Below are positions 8,042 to 15,927 of a stretch of 64,000 nt of DNA, piece after piece. The DNA is from an uncultured Myxococcales bacterium. Its GTDB lineage: Bacteria > Myxococcota_A > UBA9042 > CAIXZC01. The translations under genes were made by a program, and so were the position numbers. The notes under the pieces are model-generated. The model was given only the letters and a program-made list of their open reading frames with translations. It was not told where the DNA came from and made no database searches. Positions within the stretch are counted from its first letter, which is position 1; every line of letters begins with the position of its first letter. Location: NCBI GenBank assembly GCA_903895725.1, contig CAITUV010000073.1, positions 1-64,000 of the forward strand, read 5' to 3'.

Positions 8042-10099
8042 ATGGCCAAGCAGAAGGCGGAAGACATTCGCAATGTCGTGTTCATGGGACACGGCGGTTC
8101 CGGCAAGACCACCGTCGTGGATGAGATTCTCCATGCGGCCGGCGCCAACAGCCGCATCGGGTCGGTCAAGGAGGGTACCAGCCTGGCTGATACTTCGGAC
8201 GACGAGATCGACGGCAAGGCCTCCATCGACCTCCACCTGCTGCACTGCACCTACCAGGGCAAACTGTTCCATCTCCTGGACACTCCCGGGCGCACCGATT
8301 TCATCGGCCAGACCGTGGCGGCCCTGCGGGGAGTTGAAACCGCGCTCATCCACGTGGACGGCTACACCGGCATCCAGGTCAACACCCGGAAGTCCTGGAA
8401 AATGGCCCGCGAGGAAGGCAAGGCAGTGGCCTTCGTGATCACCAAGGTCGACATGGAGAACGTCGACCTGCCCAAGCTCGTCAAGTCGATCCAGGAGAAT
8501 TTCGGCAAGTGCTGCGTGCCGTTCAATCTTCCCGATTCCACCGGAGCCGGGCTCTCCAAGGTCGTGTCCGTGCTCAATCCGCCGGCCGGCGTGTCCGACT
8601 TCGTGAAGGGGTACCGGGAGCCGCTCATCGAGGCCATCGTCGAGTCCGACGAAGAGCTCATGATGCGTTACCTCGAGGGAGAGGACGTCAGTGCCGAAGT
8701 GGGCACGCACATCGGCGCTGCGATCAAGGGAGGCAACCTCGTCCCGATTCTCTGCTACGGCCAGAAGGGCTCGGTTGGCGTCAAGGAGATCCTGGATACC
8801 GTCGTCGCGTACTTCCCCTCCTGCGCATCGGTCAAGTCCCTTCCTGTGGTCCGCAAGGTCACCAACGAGGCCGGCGAGAGCAGCACCGAGATCGTCATGG
8901 TCGACGTGGAGCCCAACACCTTCGTCGCCCAGGTCATCCGGACCGTCATCGACGAGCACAAGGGCCGCATGGCCGTCATGCGCGTCTTCTCCGGAAGCAG
9001 CGTTGCCGGTGCGGCGTTCACCAACGCCAGCCGCGGTCGCGGCGGCAAGTTCGGGAAGCTGTTCAAGTTCTTCGGGACCAAGCAGGAGGAAGTGGACTCG
9101 GTCAGCGCCGGCGACATCTTCGCAGCGGCCAAGATCGAGGAGCTCACGACCGGCGAAACCGTGACCGACGGCACCTGGAAGGAGCCGCTCCGGCCGATCC
9201 AGTTCCCCATGGCCATGGTGGCTCTCGCCATCAAGCCGAAGAGCCGGGCCGACGAGTCCCGCATCTCCCAGGTGCTCCAGCGCTACATGGCGGAGGACCC
9301 CACCTTCCGCTTCGAAATGGACGGCCAGACCAAGGAAATGGTGGTCTACGGGATGTCGGAGCTGCACCTCAACATCCTGCTGCAGCGGATGGCCCGCCGC
9401 CAGAACGTCCACGTGGACACCAAGCTTCCCCGCATCTCCTACCGGGAGACGATCACTCGTGCCGTGAGCGACTACCATCGCCACAAGAAGCAGTCGGGCG
9501 GTTCGGGCGAGTTCGCCGAGGTCCACTTCCGCATGAACCCCTACCGGGGAAAGGAAGAGCTGTTCAACTTCGTCGACGCCCTGCGCGGGGACAACGTCCG
9601 CCGCCAGTTCGTCCCGTCGGTCGAGAAGGGCTGCCGGACCATGTGCGAGACCGGCGTGCTCACCGGCTCCCCCGTGATCTGGGTCGAGGTCGAGTTCTTC
9701 GACGGCAAGGACCACCCCGTGGACGGCAAGGACATGGCCTTCCAGAAGGCCGCCCGTGAGTGCTTCAAGAAGTGCTTCCTCCAGGCGGGCCCGACCCTGC
9801 TCGAGCCGACGGTCAACCTGGAAGTCTCCATTCCGCCCGAGTTCGCCGGCGACATCAGCCAGTACCTGAACTCCCACCGCGGTCGGATCCAGGGAATGGA
9901 CCACCAGGGGGAGGAGCAGATTGTGCGCGCTCTGATTCCGCTGGCCGAAGTGCAGACCTTCTCGTCCGACCTGCGGGCCATGACCCAGGGCCAGGGCAGC
10001 TACTCGCTCGAGTTCGCCAGCTACGACCAGGTTCCGGCACACGTCCAGCAGCAGGTCATCGCAGCCTACGCCAAGGAAGCCCACGGCGAGGAAGAGTAG
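8042..10099 (+). CDS. Elongation factor G-like GTPase, EF-G2 type
   Basis: A 685-residue translational GTPase with the full five-domain length of EF-G. The P-loop is GHGGSGKTT (16-24), the G3 motif DTPGRTDF (80-87) and the G4 motif TKVD (134-137) in place of NKxD. The segment GSVKEGT and the use of TK(V/L)D match the EF-G2 paralogue group (for example Thermus EF-G-2), not canonical FusA. The canonical switch I RGITI is replaced by GKASI. The position of the catalytic histidine of DTPGHxDF is arginine here (R84). Canonical EF-G catalyses tRNA-mRNA translocation in the cytoplasm; EF-G2 proteins are often dispensable or stress-related and may have slow or altered GTPase activity. The start is supported by an AGAGGAG ribosome binding site. 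It is monocistronic and converges on mevalonate kinase with a 4-base gap. Confidence 0.9.
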   Translation: MAKQKAEDIRNVVFMGHGGSGKTTVVDEILHAAGANSRIGSVKEGTSLADTSDDEIDGKASIDLHLLHCTYQGKLFHLLDTPGRTDFIGQTVAALRGVETALIHVDGYTGIQVNTRKSWKMAREEGKAVAFVITKVDMENVDLPKLVKSIQENFGKCCVPFNLPDSTGAGLSKVVSVLNPPAGVSDFVKGYREPLIEAIVESDEELMMRYLEGEDVSAEVGTHIGAAIKGGNLVPILCYGQKGSVGVKEILDTVVAYFPSCASVKSLPVVRKVTNEAGESSTEIVMVDVEPNTFVAQVIRTVIDEHKGRMAVMRVFSGSSVAGAAFTNASRGRGGKFGKLFKFFGTKQEEVDSVSAGDIFAAAKIEELTTGETVTDGTWKEPLRPIQFPMAMVALAIKPKSRADESRISQVLQRYMAEDPTFRFEMDGQTKEMVVYGMSELHLNILLQRMARRQNVHVDTKLPRISYRETITRAVSDYHRHKKQSGGSGEFAEVHFRMNPYRGKEELFNFVDALRGDNVRRQFVPSVEKGCRTMCETGVLTGSPVIWVEVEFFDGKDHPVDGKDMAFQKAARECFKKCFLQAGPTLLEPTVNLEVSIPPEFAGDISQYLNSHRGRIQGMDHQGEEQIVRALIPLAEVQTFSSDLRAMTQGQGSYSLEFASYDQVPAHVQQQVIAAYAKEAHGEEE

Positions 10100-10103
10100 T
10101 CCT

Positions 10104-11150
10104 TCACGAAGCGCAAAAATCGTCAGTGCGTTGCACCAGGAAGCGGTCAACCCCTTCCCGTGCCAGTGCCTTGCGCACAGAGGCCAGTCGGTCTGGGGCC
10201 AGGACGCACAGCACGAACCCCCCGAGACCGGAGCCGGTGAGCTTGGCTCCGTAGGCCCCCCCGCGGACTGCGGCCCGGCACAGTGCGTCGAGCCTCGGTG
10301 TCGACACACCCAACCCGGTCAGCAGGCAGTGGTTCTCGTCGAGCAGGTTGCCTACGAACTCGAAGTCCCCCTTTCGCAGTGCCGCTGCGGCCTGGAGACT
10401 GATGCTCTCCGACACTGCGGTCAGCCGCTGCAGCACCAGGTCACCCCTGGGTCGCTTCAGCAGCTTGGAGACCTTCTCGATCACCCGACGCGTCGAGGAG
10501 CGCTCCGAGCTGTCGGCCAGGAGGAAGACGCCGCCCGGTGCCACGTCGAGGAACCCTGCCATGGGGCCGTGGGCTCCTGCCGCATCGCCGTTTCGCACGG
10601 CGAACGACTCGCCGGTCTTGACGAAGCAGGGAGCATCGAACGCCACGGTCGTGGAGTCGATTCCACTCGGGCGGGCGTGGAAGATGTGCTCCATGTCCAG
10701 CGCCACCTGGGCCACGCGGTCCTCGGCATCCGGAAGCTCCTGGAGGCGGGCAACGGCCCGACAGAAGGCAACGGAGAATGCGGCACTGTAGCCCAGGCCG
10801 CTCATGGGCGGAAAGTCCGCTGAAACCTCCACCCGGACCGCATGGTGTCGGTCCGTTCGCAGCTTGCGCATGCCGAGGCGGGCTGCCTGGAGCTGAAGGC
10901 CCCCCGGGTCGTCCCCGTCCACCACAAGCCGGTTGCGCTGCGCAGGGCTGTGGTGAAGGGTAACGGTCAGGTGGGCCTCCGTCAACGGGATCGCCAGAGC
11001 AGTGCCCCCCCAGACCACGAAGTGCTCTCCCGTCAGGATCGCCTTCCCGTGAGCCTGGCCCGCGACGTCGCCGGACGGCCCCTCAGGCACTCGTCCCAGG
11101 GGCGCCGTCGGGGAGGTCGGTCTACCTGTTCTCTCGTCCTTTGCGCTCAT
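10104..11150 (-). CDS. mvk: Mevalonate kinase (GHMP kinase)
   Basis: A 348-residue GHMP-superfamily kinase predicted to phosphorylate mevalonate with ATP to mevalonate-5-phosphate. The conserved motifs are KAILTGEHFVV (36-46) near the N-terminus, the ATP loop PPMSGLGYSAA (114-124, Tyr in place of the first Ser of GLGSSAA), the active-site motif PSGID with Asp165, Glu154 at the usual Mg ligand region, and a C-terminal TGSGLGG loop. The chosen ATG follows GGAAG by five bases and lies inside the end of the HMG-CoA reductase gene (29-base overlap). About 30 residues precede the first conserved motif, which is longer than usual. HMG-CoA reductase immediately upstream makes the mevalonate assignment strong. 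Phosphomevalonate kinase and the decarboxylase are not in the window. Confidence 0.88.
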   Translation of the reverse strand: MSAKDERTGRPTSPTAPLGRVPEGPSGDVAGQAHGKAILTGEHFVVWGGTALAIPLTEAHLTVTLHHSPAQRNRLVVDGDDPGGLQLQAARLGMRKLRTDRHHAVRVEVSADFPPMSGLGYSAAFSVAFCRAVARLQELPDAEDRVAQVALDMEHIFHARPSGIDSTTVAFDAPCFVKTGESFAVRNGDAAGAHGPMAGFLDVAPGGVFLLADSSERSSTRRVIEKVSKLLKRPRGDLVLQRLTAVSESISLQAAAALRKGDFEFVGNLLDENHCLLTGLGVSTPRLDALCRAAVRGGAYGAKLTGSGLGGFVLCVLAPDRLASVRKALAREGVDRFLVQRTDDFCAS

Positions 11151-12285
11151 GCAGCTTCCTGTGCCCGGGCATGATGCCCGTCGTTGCCATGGCCAGCAGA
11201 GCACCCAGGTTCTGCAGCAACCCCACGCAGGCCACTGCCTCCTCGAGCTCGCCGACGCACGAGACTCTCATCAGCTTCAGCAGCGGCGCCGTGGTGGGGC
11301 GGTGCGGTCCCGTTCCTCCGACCAGTCCGCAGGCAATCGGCCCCTCGAACCGGCCCACGAGGCAGTCCGGCGTCAGCTCCCACGTGGCAAGCGGGGCCAC
11401 CCGTCCCTTGCGGCAAGCGTGGGCATCCAGGGTCGCCGTGGCTGCCCGAGTATCCTGGTAGAGAGCGGCCAGGGCCCCGACGATGCCGTTGAGGATCCCC
11501 TTGTTGTGGGTCACCGTGCGCTTCTCATCGATGCCGGCCCAGCGGGAGAGTGCCTCGATGCGCTCTCCGACGGCGCGGCCGTCCATGCCGTCCGTGGCCA
11601 GAAGATCATGCGGGATCCGAACCGTGGCCGTGGCCGGGCGCCCGAGGGGGTAGTTGGTCACGATGGCACCGAGCCCCTCCCCAGGCAGGGCCTCACTCAG
11701 CCCGCGCTCGAACTGCTCGGCAATGGAGGTCGCCAGGTTGGCCCCCATGGCATCCACGGGATCGATGATGAGGAGAAACGTGCCGGCACCGGGGCAACGG
11801 CCGTTGAACGGCTCGAACGTGACCGCCTGGACACCGCCGCCTGCCGCCGCCAGTTGGGGGTGGCTGAGCGCAACGGCTTTCTTGAAGGCCGGAAGGAACG
11901 CATCGAGTCCTTCCTGAACCTCTGCCGGGGACAGCTCGGTCCGGAACAGGACCTGGGCCCCAACCCTCCGTTCCCCCCTCACGGCCCGGACCCCCCCCGC
12001 CTGGGCAGCAATCCGAGCGGCCCTGGAGCAGGCGGCAACGACCGACGGTTCCTCGGTTGCCAGGGGAACCAGCACGGCGTTGCCGTTCACCTGCAGGTTG
12101 ACCACCAGGCCAACCGGCAGTCGGACCGATGAGACCACGTTCTCGCTGACGCGATCCAGGGCCGGGTCGAGCTCCCGGCTCAACAGGTCGGCCTCGCTGG
12201 GATCGAGCCAGCCATCCGCCGTCAGGCGGCCCAGCCGCTCCGACGGCTCCAGTCGATGGAACCCCGGGTAACTCGAGTCGCTCAT
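11122..12285 (-). CDS. mvaA: Hydroxymethylglutaryl-CoA reductase, class II
   Basis: A 387-residue enzyme interconverting HMG-CoA and mevalonate, the committed step of the mevalonate route to isoprenoids. Class II features are ENVVSSVRLPVG with Glu48, TEEPSVVAA (78-86), DAMGAN (178-183), the catalytic Lys262 in THNKGILNG, an Asp near 278 and the catalytic His375 in GHRKLHERK. In the well-studied Pseudomonas mevalonii enzyme (428 residues) about 47 residues follow the catalytic His as a mobile flap; here only 12 follow, so the flap is unusually short. The ATG overlaps the cdsA stop codon (ATGA) and follows GGGAGGGGG. Direction is inferred as biosynthetic because mevalonate kinase follows. Cofactor preference cannot be told. 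Confidence 0.9.
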   Translation of the reverse strand: MSDSSYPGFHRLEPSERLGRLTADGWLDPSEADLLSRELDPALDRVSENVVSSVRLPVGLVVNLQVNGNAVLVPLATEEPSVVAACSRAARIAAQAGGVRAVRGERRVGAQVLFRTELSPAEVQEGLDAFLPAFKKAVALSHPQLAAAGGGVQAVTFEPFNGRCPGAGTFLLIIDPVDAMGANLATSIAEQFERGLSEALPGEGLGAIVTNYPLGRPATATVRIPHDLLATDGMDGRAVGERIEALSRWAGIDEKRTVTHNKGILNGIVGALAALYQDTRAATATLDAHACRKGRVAPLATWELTPDCLVGRFEGPIACGLVGGTGPHRPTTAPLLKLMRVSCVGELEEAVACVGLLQNLGALLAMATTGIMPGHRKLHERKGRENR

Positions 12286-13091
12286 AGTCCCCCTCCCGAG
12301 AGTGCGAACACATACAGGCCGTACACGATCGGAGCGGCAAACAGCAGCCCGTCGATCCGGTCCAGCATCCCGCCGTGACCCGGCAGCAGCGCCCCGGAGT
12401 CCTTGACCCCGGCGCTGCGCTTCAGCACGGACTCACACAGGTCGCCGATCTGCTCGGCAATGCCCCCCCCGAGACCTGCGGCGAGGAGCAGCGGAACCGA
12501 GAGCGGGCTTCCGCAGACCTGGTGGATGAGAAACGCCCCACCCGCGCTGGCCGCAAGGCCGAACAGACTCCCCTCGATGGTCTTCTTGGGGCTGACTCGC
12601 GGGTGCAGTTTGTGCCTTCCGAGGAACTTGCCGCCGAAGTAGGCACCGCTGTCCCCGAGCCATACCACCGCAAAGAGCATGATGAGGCCGCTCCCTCCCC
12701 ACCCCGGCAGGCGGGCCAACAGGACCACCGAGGCCATGAGCAGCCCCACGTACAAGGCCCCCATGCCGATTCCCGGTCCTTCGTGGAGCGCCTTGGGGAT
12801 CCGGTCGGCTGCCACCAGGTAGATGGCCAGGGCCACCATGGGCGAGCAGAACAGCCAGACGAGGAGGTAGTGGGGCGGGAGGAACGCCAGCGCCGGGCCC
12901 AGGGTCACCCACCCTGTAGCCACGACGTGAAGCGTCCGACTTTCCTTGAGCGAGAAGAGCGCAACATACTCCCAGGCCGCCAGCGCAGCGGCTGCGACCA
13001 CCAGGGCGGCCCCGATGGTATCCGGTGCGAGCCAGGCCGCGGCAATCACGAGCGGTGCCAGCACCAGCGCGGTCAGAATTCGTGTCAGCAT
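12282..13091 (-). CDS. cdsA: Phosphatidate cytidylyltransferase (CDP-diglyceride synthase)
   Basis: A 269-residue polytopic inner-membrane enzyme that makes CDP-diacylglycerol from phosphatidate and CTP, the branch point of phospholipid synthesis. The C-terminal CDP-DAG synthase signature is complete: SVLKRSAGVKDSG followed by LLPGHGGMLDRIDG, with the KR, KD, HGG and DRID residues. Seven or eight hydrophobic segments precede and follow it. The ATG follows GGAGG, 12 bases after the preceding gene. In many bacteria cdsA is followed by dxr of the MEP pathway; here it is translationally coupled to HMG-CoA reductase. Confidence 0.93.
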   Translation of the reverse strand: MLTRILTALVLAPLVIAAAWLAPDTIGAALVVAAAALAAWEYVALFSLKESRTLHVVATGWVTLGPALAFLPPHYLLVWLFCSPMVALAIYLVAADRIPKALHEGPGIGMGALYVGLLMASVVLLARLPGWGGSGLIMLFAVVWLGDSGAYFGGKFLGRHKLHPRVSPKKTIEGSLFGLAASAGGAFLIHQVCGSPLSVPLLLAAGLGGGIAEQIGDLCESVLKRSAGVKDSGALLPGHGGMLDRIDGLLFAAPIVYGLYVFALSGGGL

Positions 13092-13103
13092 GCCCGAAAC
13101 CTC

Positions 13104-13769
13104 CTACTCGCCAAACAGGTCGTTGGCGTTGCGACCCTCAGAATCCGGTACCCCCTCGGCAAGCCCGCGGCGAACCAGCTCGCTCTGGAACCAGCCGCCC
13201 GTCATGGCGTCGAGCAGGGCCGTCATCTCCTCCAGGCGGACCTCCTTGGTGATGCGGGAGTTCTCATCCGACGGAGGATTGAGCGCCATGTCGTACTGGA
13301 GCCTGCGCCTCATGTAGTAGAGCCGGGTGACCTCTTTCACCAGCCCCTGGACCATGCCGGCCAGGGACGCGATGTCGAGCTCCTCCGCGTTGAACACGAG
13401 CTCCGGCAGATTCCACGACATGCGGGCCCTGGCATCCCAGGCCGACCCGCCGGCCCCCTTGGTGAGCCAGGGATCGTTGCCCGGGAATTCGAGATAGTTG
13501 AACGTGTCCTCGTCGAGGTCGGCCCGTGAGTACCCTCCCGACAGCTCGAACACCGGAACGGCTGCCTTGTGTGAGGCCCCCTTGCGGAAGGCTTTCACCT
13601 TCTCCTTGTCCACGTCGAAGTGGGCCAATGCGGCCCTCTGCACCTCGGTGCATGTGGGTTCGGCCTTGATCTTCGAGAAGGCCGACTCCTTGCTCTGAGC
13701 CCGGACCTCGCCGGAGAGCCCCGTCAAAGCCAGCAACGACACGATCAGTAGAGTACGCCAGCCAGCCAT
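13104..13769 (-). CDS. Secreted protein, paralogous to the C-terminus of the upstream BNR protein
   Basis: A 221-residue protein with a clear signal peptide ending near VRAQS. No named family is recognised. The mature part holds a beta-rich stretch (VPVFELSGGYSRADL, then WDARARMSWNLPELVF) followed by helices (VTRLYYMRRRLQYDM and EEMTALLDAMTGGWF). The C-terminal ~190 residues of the preceding 666-residue protein show the same order: LPELSLVGGYFS, then MAWWDVGALVFS, RTMRRLILERP and LTEHLDLLTGGLY. The two genes overlap by 25 bases and are surely co-transcribed. The pattern recalls outer-membrane efflux/TolC-like helices but is too weak to assign. Confidence 0.75.
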   Translation of the reverse strand: MAGWRTLLIVSLLALTGLSGEVRAQSKESAFSKIKAEPTCTEVQRAALAHFDVDKEKVKAFRKGASHKAAVPVFELSGGYSRADLDEDTFNYLEFPGNDPWLTKGAGGSAWDARARMSWNLPELVFNAEELDIASLAGMVQGLVKEVTRLYYMRRRLQYDMALNPPSDENSRITKEVRLEEMTALLDAMTGGWFQSELVRRGLAEGVPDSEGRNANDLFGE

Positions 13770-15745
13770 TCCACACCTCCATCGCCAAGCTCGCTCACTT
13801 GCCGGGCATACAGCCCGCCTGTCAACAGGTCCAGGTGCTCGGTCAGCTCCCTGTATCGCAGGGCAGCATCGAGGAGCTCCTCCTCACCTTCCGGCCGCTC
13901 CAGGATCAGCCGCCTCATGGTGCGCAGCCGCTCGTCGTAGTATCGGACCGCCTCGTATTTCAGCGACGTCTGGGCGGACAGGAGCTCCGACCGGCCCCAG
14001 TCTCGAGGTACTTCGTCCAGCGAGAACACCAGGGCCCCCACGTCCCACCAGGCCATGGCCGCCACGTAGCCCGAACCGTACCCGGTTTCTGTGTCGAAGA
14101 CCCGGTCGAGAGCCAGCCCGGCGTTGCCCAGCCACGGGGTGACCGACAGGGCCGCATTGCCCGTGGCCGAGAAGTAGCCACCCACGAGCGAAAGCTCGGG
14201 AAGCAGGTGGGACGCCGGTGCCCGGGCCCGCAGCCGCCGATGCTCACCCGCATCCACGCCCATGTGCTCGAAGATCGCGGCAATCACGGCCGACTGGGAC
14301 GGCTCCTGCTCCATCGCCCGGCTCCACAAGGCCTCCCGGGCGGCGTCGGTCGCGCCCCCCGCCCTGCTCTTTCCCACGGGGCTGATTCGAAGCAGCCTGC
14401 CCGAGGTAAGGACCAGGACGTCATCGCTTCCGGGCACCATCACCGGCCGTCGTACCTTGAACGGCCCATCATCCAGGTACAGGTGGTGCCAGGTGGCGCC
14501 CCCGTCGAAGCTCTCCCACACATCCCGGTCGGTGGACACGAGCAGGTGCCCCGACCGCCTCGGATCCTGGGCGATCCGGTACACGGGGTTCGTGACGAGC
14601 TGCAGCCCGCCCGCTTCTTTCCACGTGCCCCCGCCGTCCACGCTCTCGTCGACACCGGCGAGGCTTCCCATGTAGATGTGAGATGGGTTTCTGGGATCCG
14701 CCGCGACGCAGGTGACGTAGTCCTTGTCCTCCTGCCCGTCCCAACGCATCCACTTCCAGGTGCGGCCGCGGTCCATGGAAACCAGGATTCCGTTGCCCGA
14801 AGTGGCGGCCAGGAGCTGAATCTCGTTCCCCACCGGCGTGGCGTCGAGCCAGTGAGTCCAGGCCGTCTCCGCCGACGTTCGCACCGCCGGAGCAAACGAG
14901 AGCCCCCCGTCGCTCGAGATGAATACCCCCTTCTGTGTTCCCAGGTAGACCCGTTGCGGGTCGAGCGGGTCGAAGGCCGCATGGGTGGCGCTTCGGTCCC
15001 ACCGGCCGAAGCCGTGCGAGACCGAGTGCCAGGACCGTCCCGAGTCATCGGTCCGGTAGGTCCCGCTCAGTGTCGTCGCCAGGGCAATTCGAGCATCCGT
15101 GGGGTGCGGCACCACCGAGGTCACCCGGGCACGGACGATGGGGAGCTCGTCCACGTCTCCGTAGGCCCCCATCCCCCAATCCCATTGAGAGAACTCCTCC
15201 AGCGCCGACCCCAGCCGATAGCGTCTCGTTGCCACAGCGGCTTCGTCCGCATCCGGAATCTCGATACCCCCTTCCATGCTCCCGTGAGAAAGTTGTCCCG
15301 CGGTCGGAAGCCCGGGGACCTGGACCGCATCGTAGGCACTCGGTCTGTCCCAGGATTCGAGGAACTCGGCTCCGGTGGCATCATGATCGAAGTAGAAGGC
15401 ATCCGACAGATCGAGGGCGCCGATCCCGGCCGCCGCTGCCCCGGGGAGAGCTTCTTCGGGCGACTCGTCATCTTCGGGAAGCCAGGCCCCGCCGGAGCTT
15501 CCTTCGAAGTCCTCCATTCCCACCACGAGTCGGTGCTCTTCCCAGCTTCTTCCCCCGTCGCGCGACACGAACACGAAGCCGTCGGCCGTCCCGAGGTAGA
15601 TGAGGTCCGGGTCCACCGGAGAAACCCCCACGTCGACCAGGACCGCGTCTCGAAGTCCGAAGGCGAGGTTGCGCACGCTCCTCTCTTCCCCCGTGGCGGC
15701 CACGGAGGAGAGCAGAACCAGCACAACGGCAGCGACCCTCGCCAT
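13745..15745 (-). CDS. Exported BNR/VPS10-like beta-propeller protein
   Basis: A 666-residue protein with a signal peptide (hydrophobic core, cleavage near VAATGEE). It carries at least six Asp-box (BNR) motifs of the form S(R/S/M/V)DGG.(S/T)W, for example SRDGGRSWEEH, TDDSGRSWHSV, SSDGGLSF, SMDRGRTWKWM, SVDGGGTWKEA and SFDGGATWHHL. This is the fold of sialidase-like and VPS10-like propellers. The catalytic residues of true sialidases are not evident. A low-complexity acidic insert lies near residues 85-110. The last ~190 residues form a separate domain shared with the next gene. It heads an operon that runs through cdsA and the two mevalonate genes. The start is supported by GGAGGG upstream. 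Confidence 0.8.
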   Translation of the reverse strand: MARVAAVVLVLLSSVAATGEERSVRNLAFGLRDAVLVDVGVSPVDPDLIYLGTADGFVFVSRDGGRSWEEHRLVVGMEDFEGSSGGAWLPEDDESPEEALPGAAAAGIGALDLSDAFYFDHDATGAEFLESWDRPSAYDAVQVPGLPTAGQLSHGSMEGGIEIPDADEAAVATRRYRLGSALEEFSQWDWGMGAYGDVDELPIVRARVTSVVPHPTDARIALATTLSGTYRTDDSGRSWHSVSHGFGRWDRSATHAAFDPLDPQRVYLGTQKGVFISSDGGLSFAPAVRTSAETAWTHWLDATPVGNEIQLLAATSGNGILVSMDRGRTWKWMRWDGQEDKDYVTCVAADPRNPSHIYMGSLAGVDESVDGGGTWKEAGGLQLVTNPVYRIAQDPRRSGHLLVSTDRDVWESFDGGATWHHLYLDDGPFKVRRPVMVPGSDDVLVLTSGRLLRISPVGKSRAGGATDAAREALWSRAMEQEPSQSAVIAAIFEHMGVDAGEHRRLRARAPASHLLPELSLVGGYFSATGNAALSVTPWLGNAGLALDRVFDTETGYGSGYVAAMAWWDVGALVFSLDEVPRDWGRSELLSAQTSLKYEAVRYYDERLRTMRRLILERPEGEEELLDAALRYRELTEHLDLLTGGLYARQVSELGDGGVEWLAGVLY

Positions 15746-15775
15746 TCGGAATCCCTCCCCGACGCTTCGCGACGT

Positions 15776-15803
15776 ATGCTAACCGCAGGGGGGGACATCG
15801 CAA
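15776..15803 (-). promoter_or_regulatory. Sigma-70-type promoter for the BNR-cdsA-mevalonate operon
   Basis: On the minus strand: TTGCGA (15803-15798), 16-base spacer containing seven consecutive C, TAGCAT (15781-15776), 31 bases before the ATG. Confidence 0.45.
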
Positions 15804-15851
15804 AAAACCGGGTCTCGGGGCTCGGGGCTCGGGATTCGGGCCATCCTCCCT

Positions 15852-15914
15852 TCGGCATCGGCATCGGGATCGGCATCGGCATCGGCATCGGGATCGCAAT
15901 CGCAATCGTAATCG
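15852..15914. repeat. ATCGNN hexamer repeat tract
   Basis: Ten or so imperfect hexamers of the form ATCG plus two bases (GC, GG, CA, TA), ending in two ATCGCA units. It lies directly after the stop of the radical SAM gene at 15928. A sister tract with the same ending is at 62010-62090. Period six preserves reading frame, but no supported gene contains it. Confidence 0.9.
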
Positions 15915-15927
15915 CCGCCGTAGCCCC

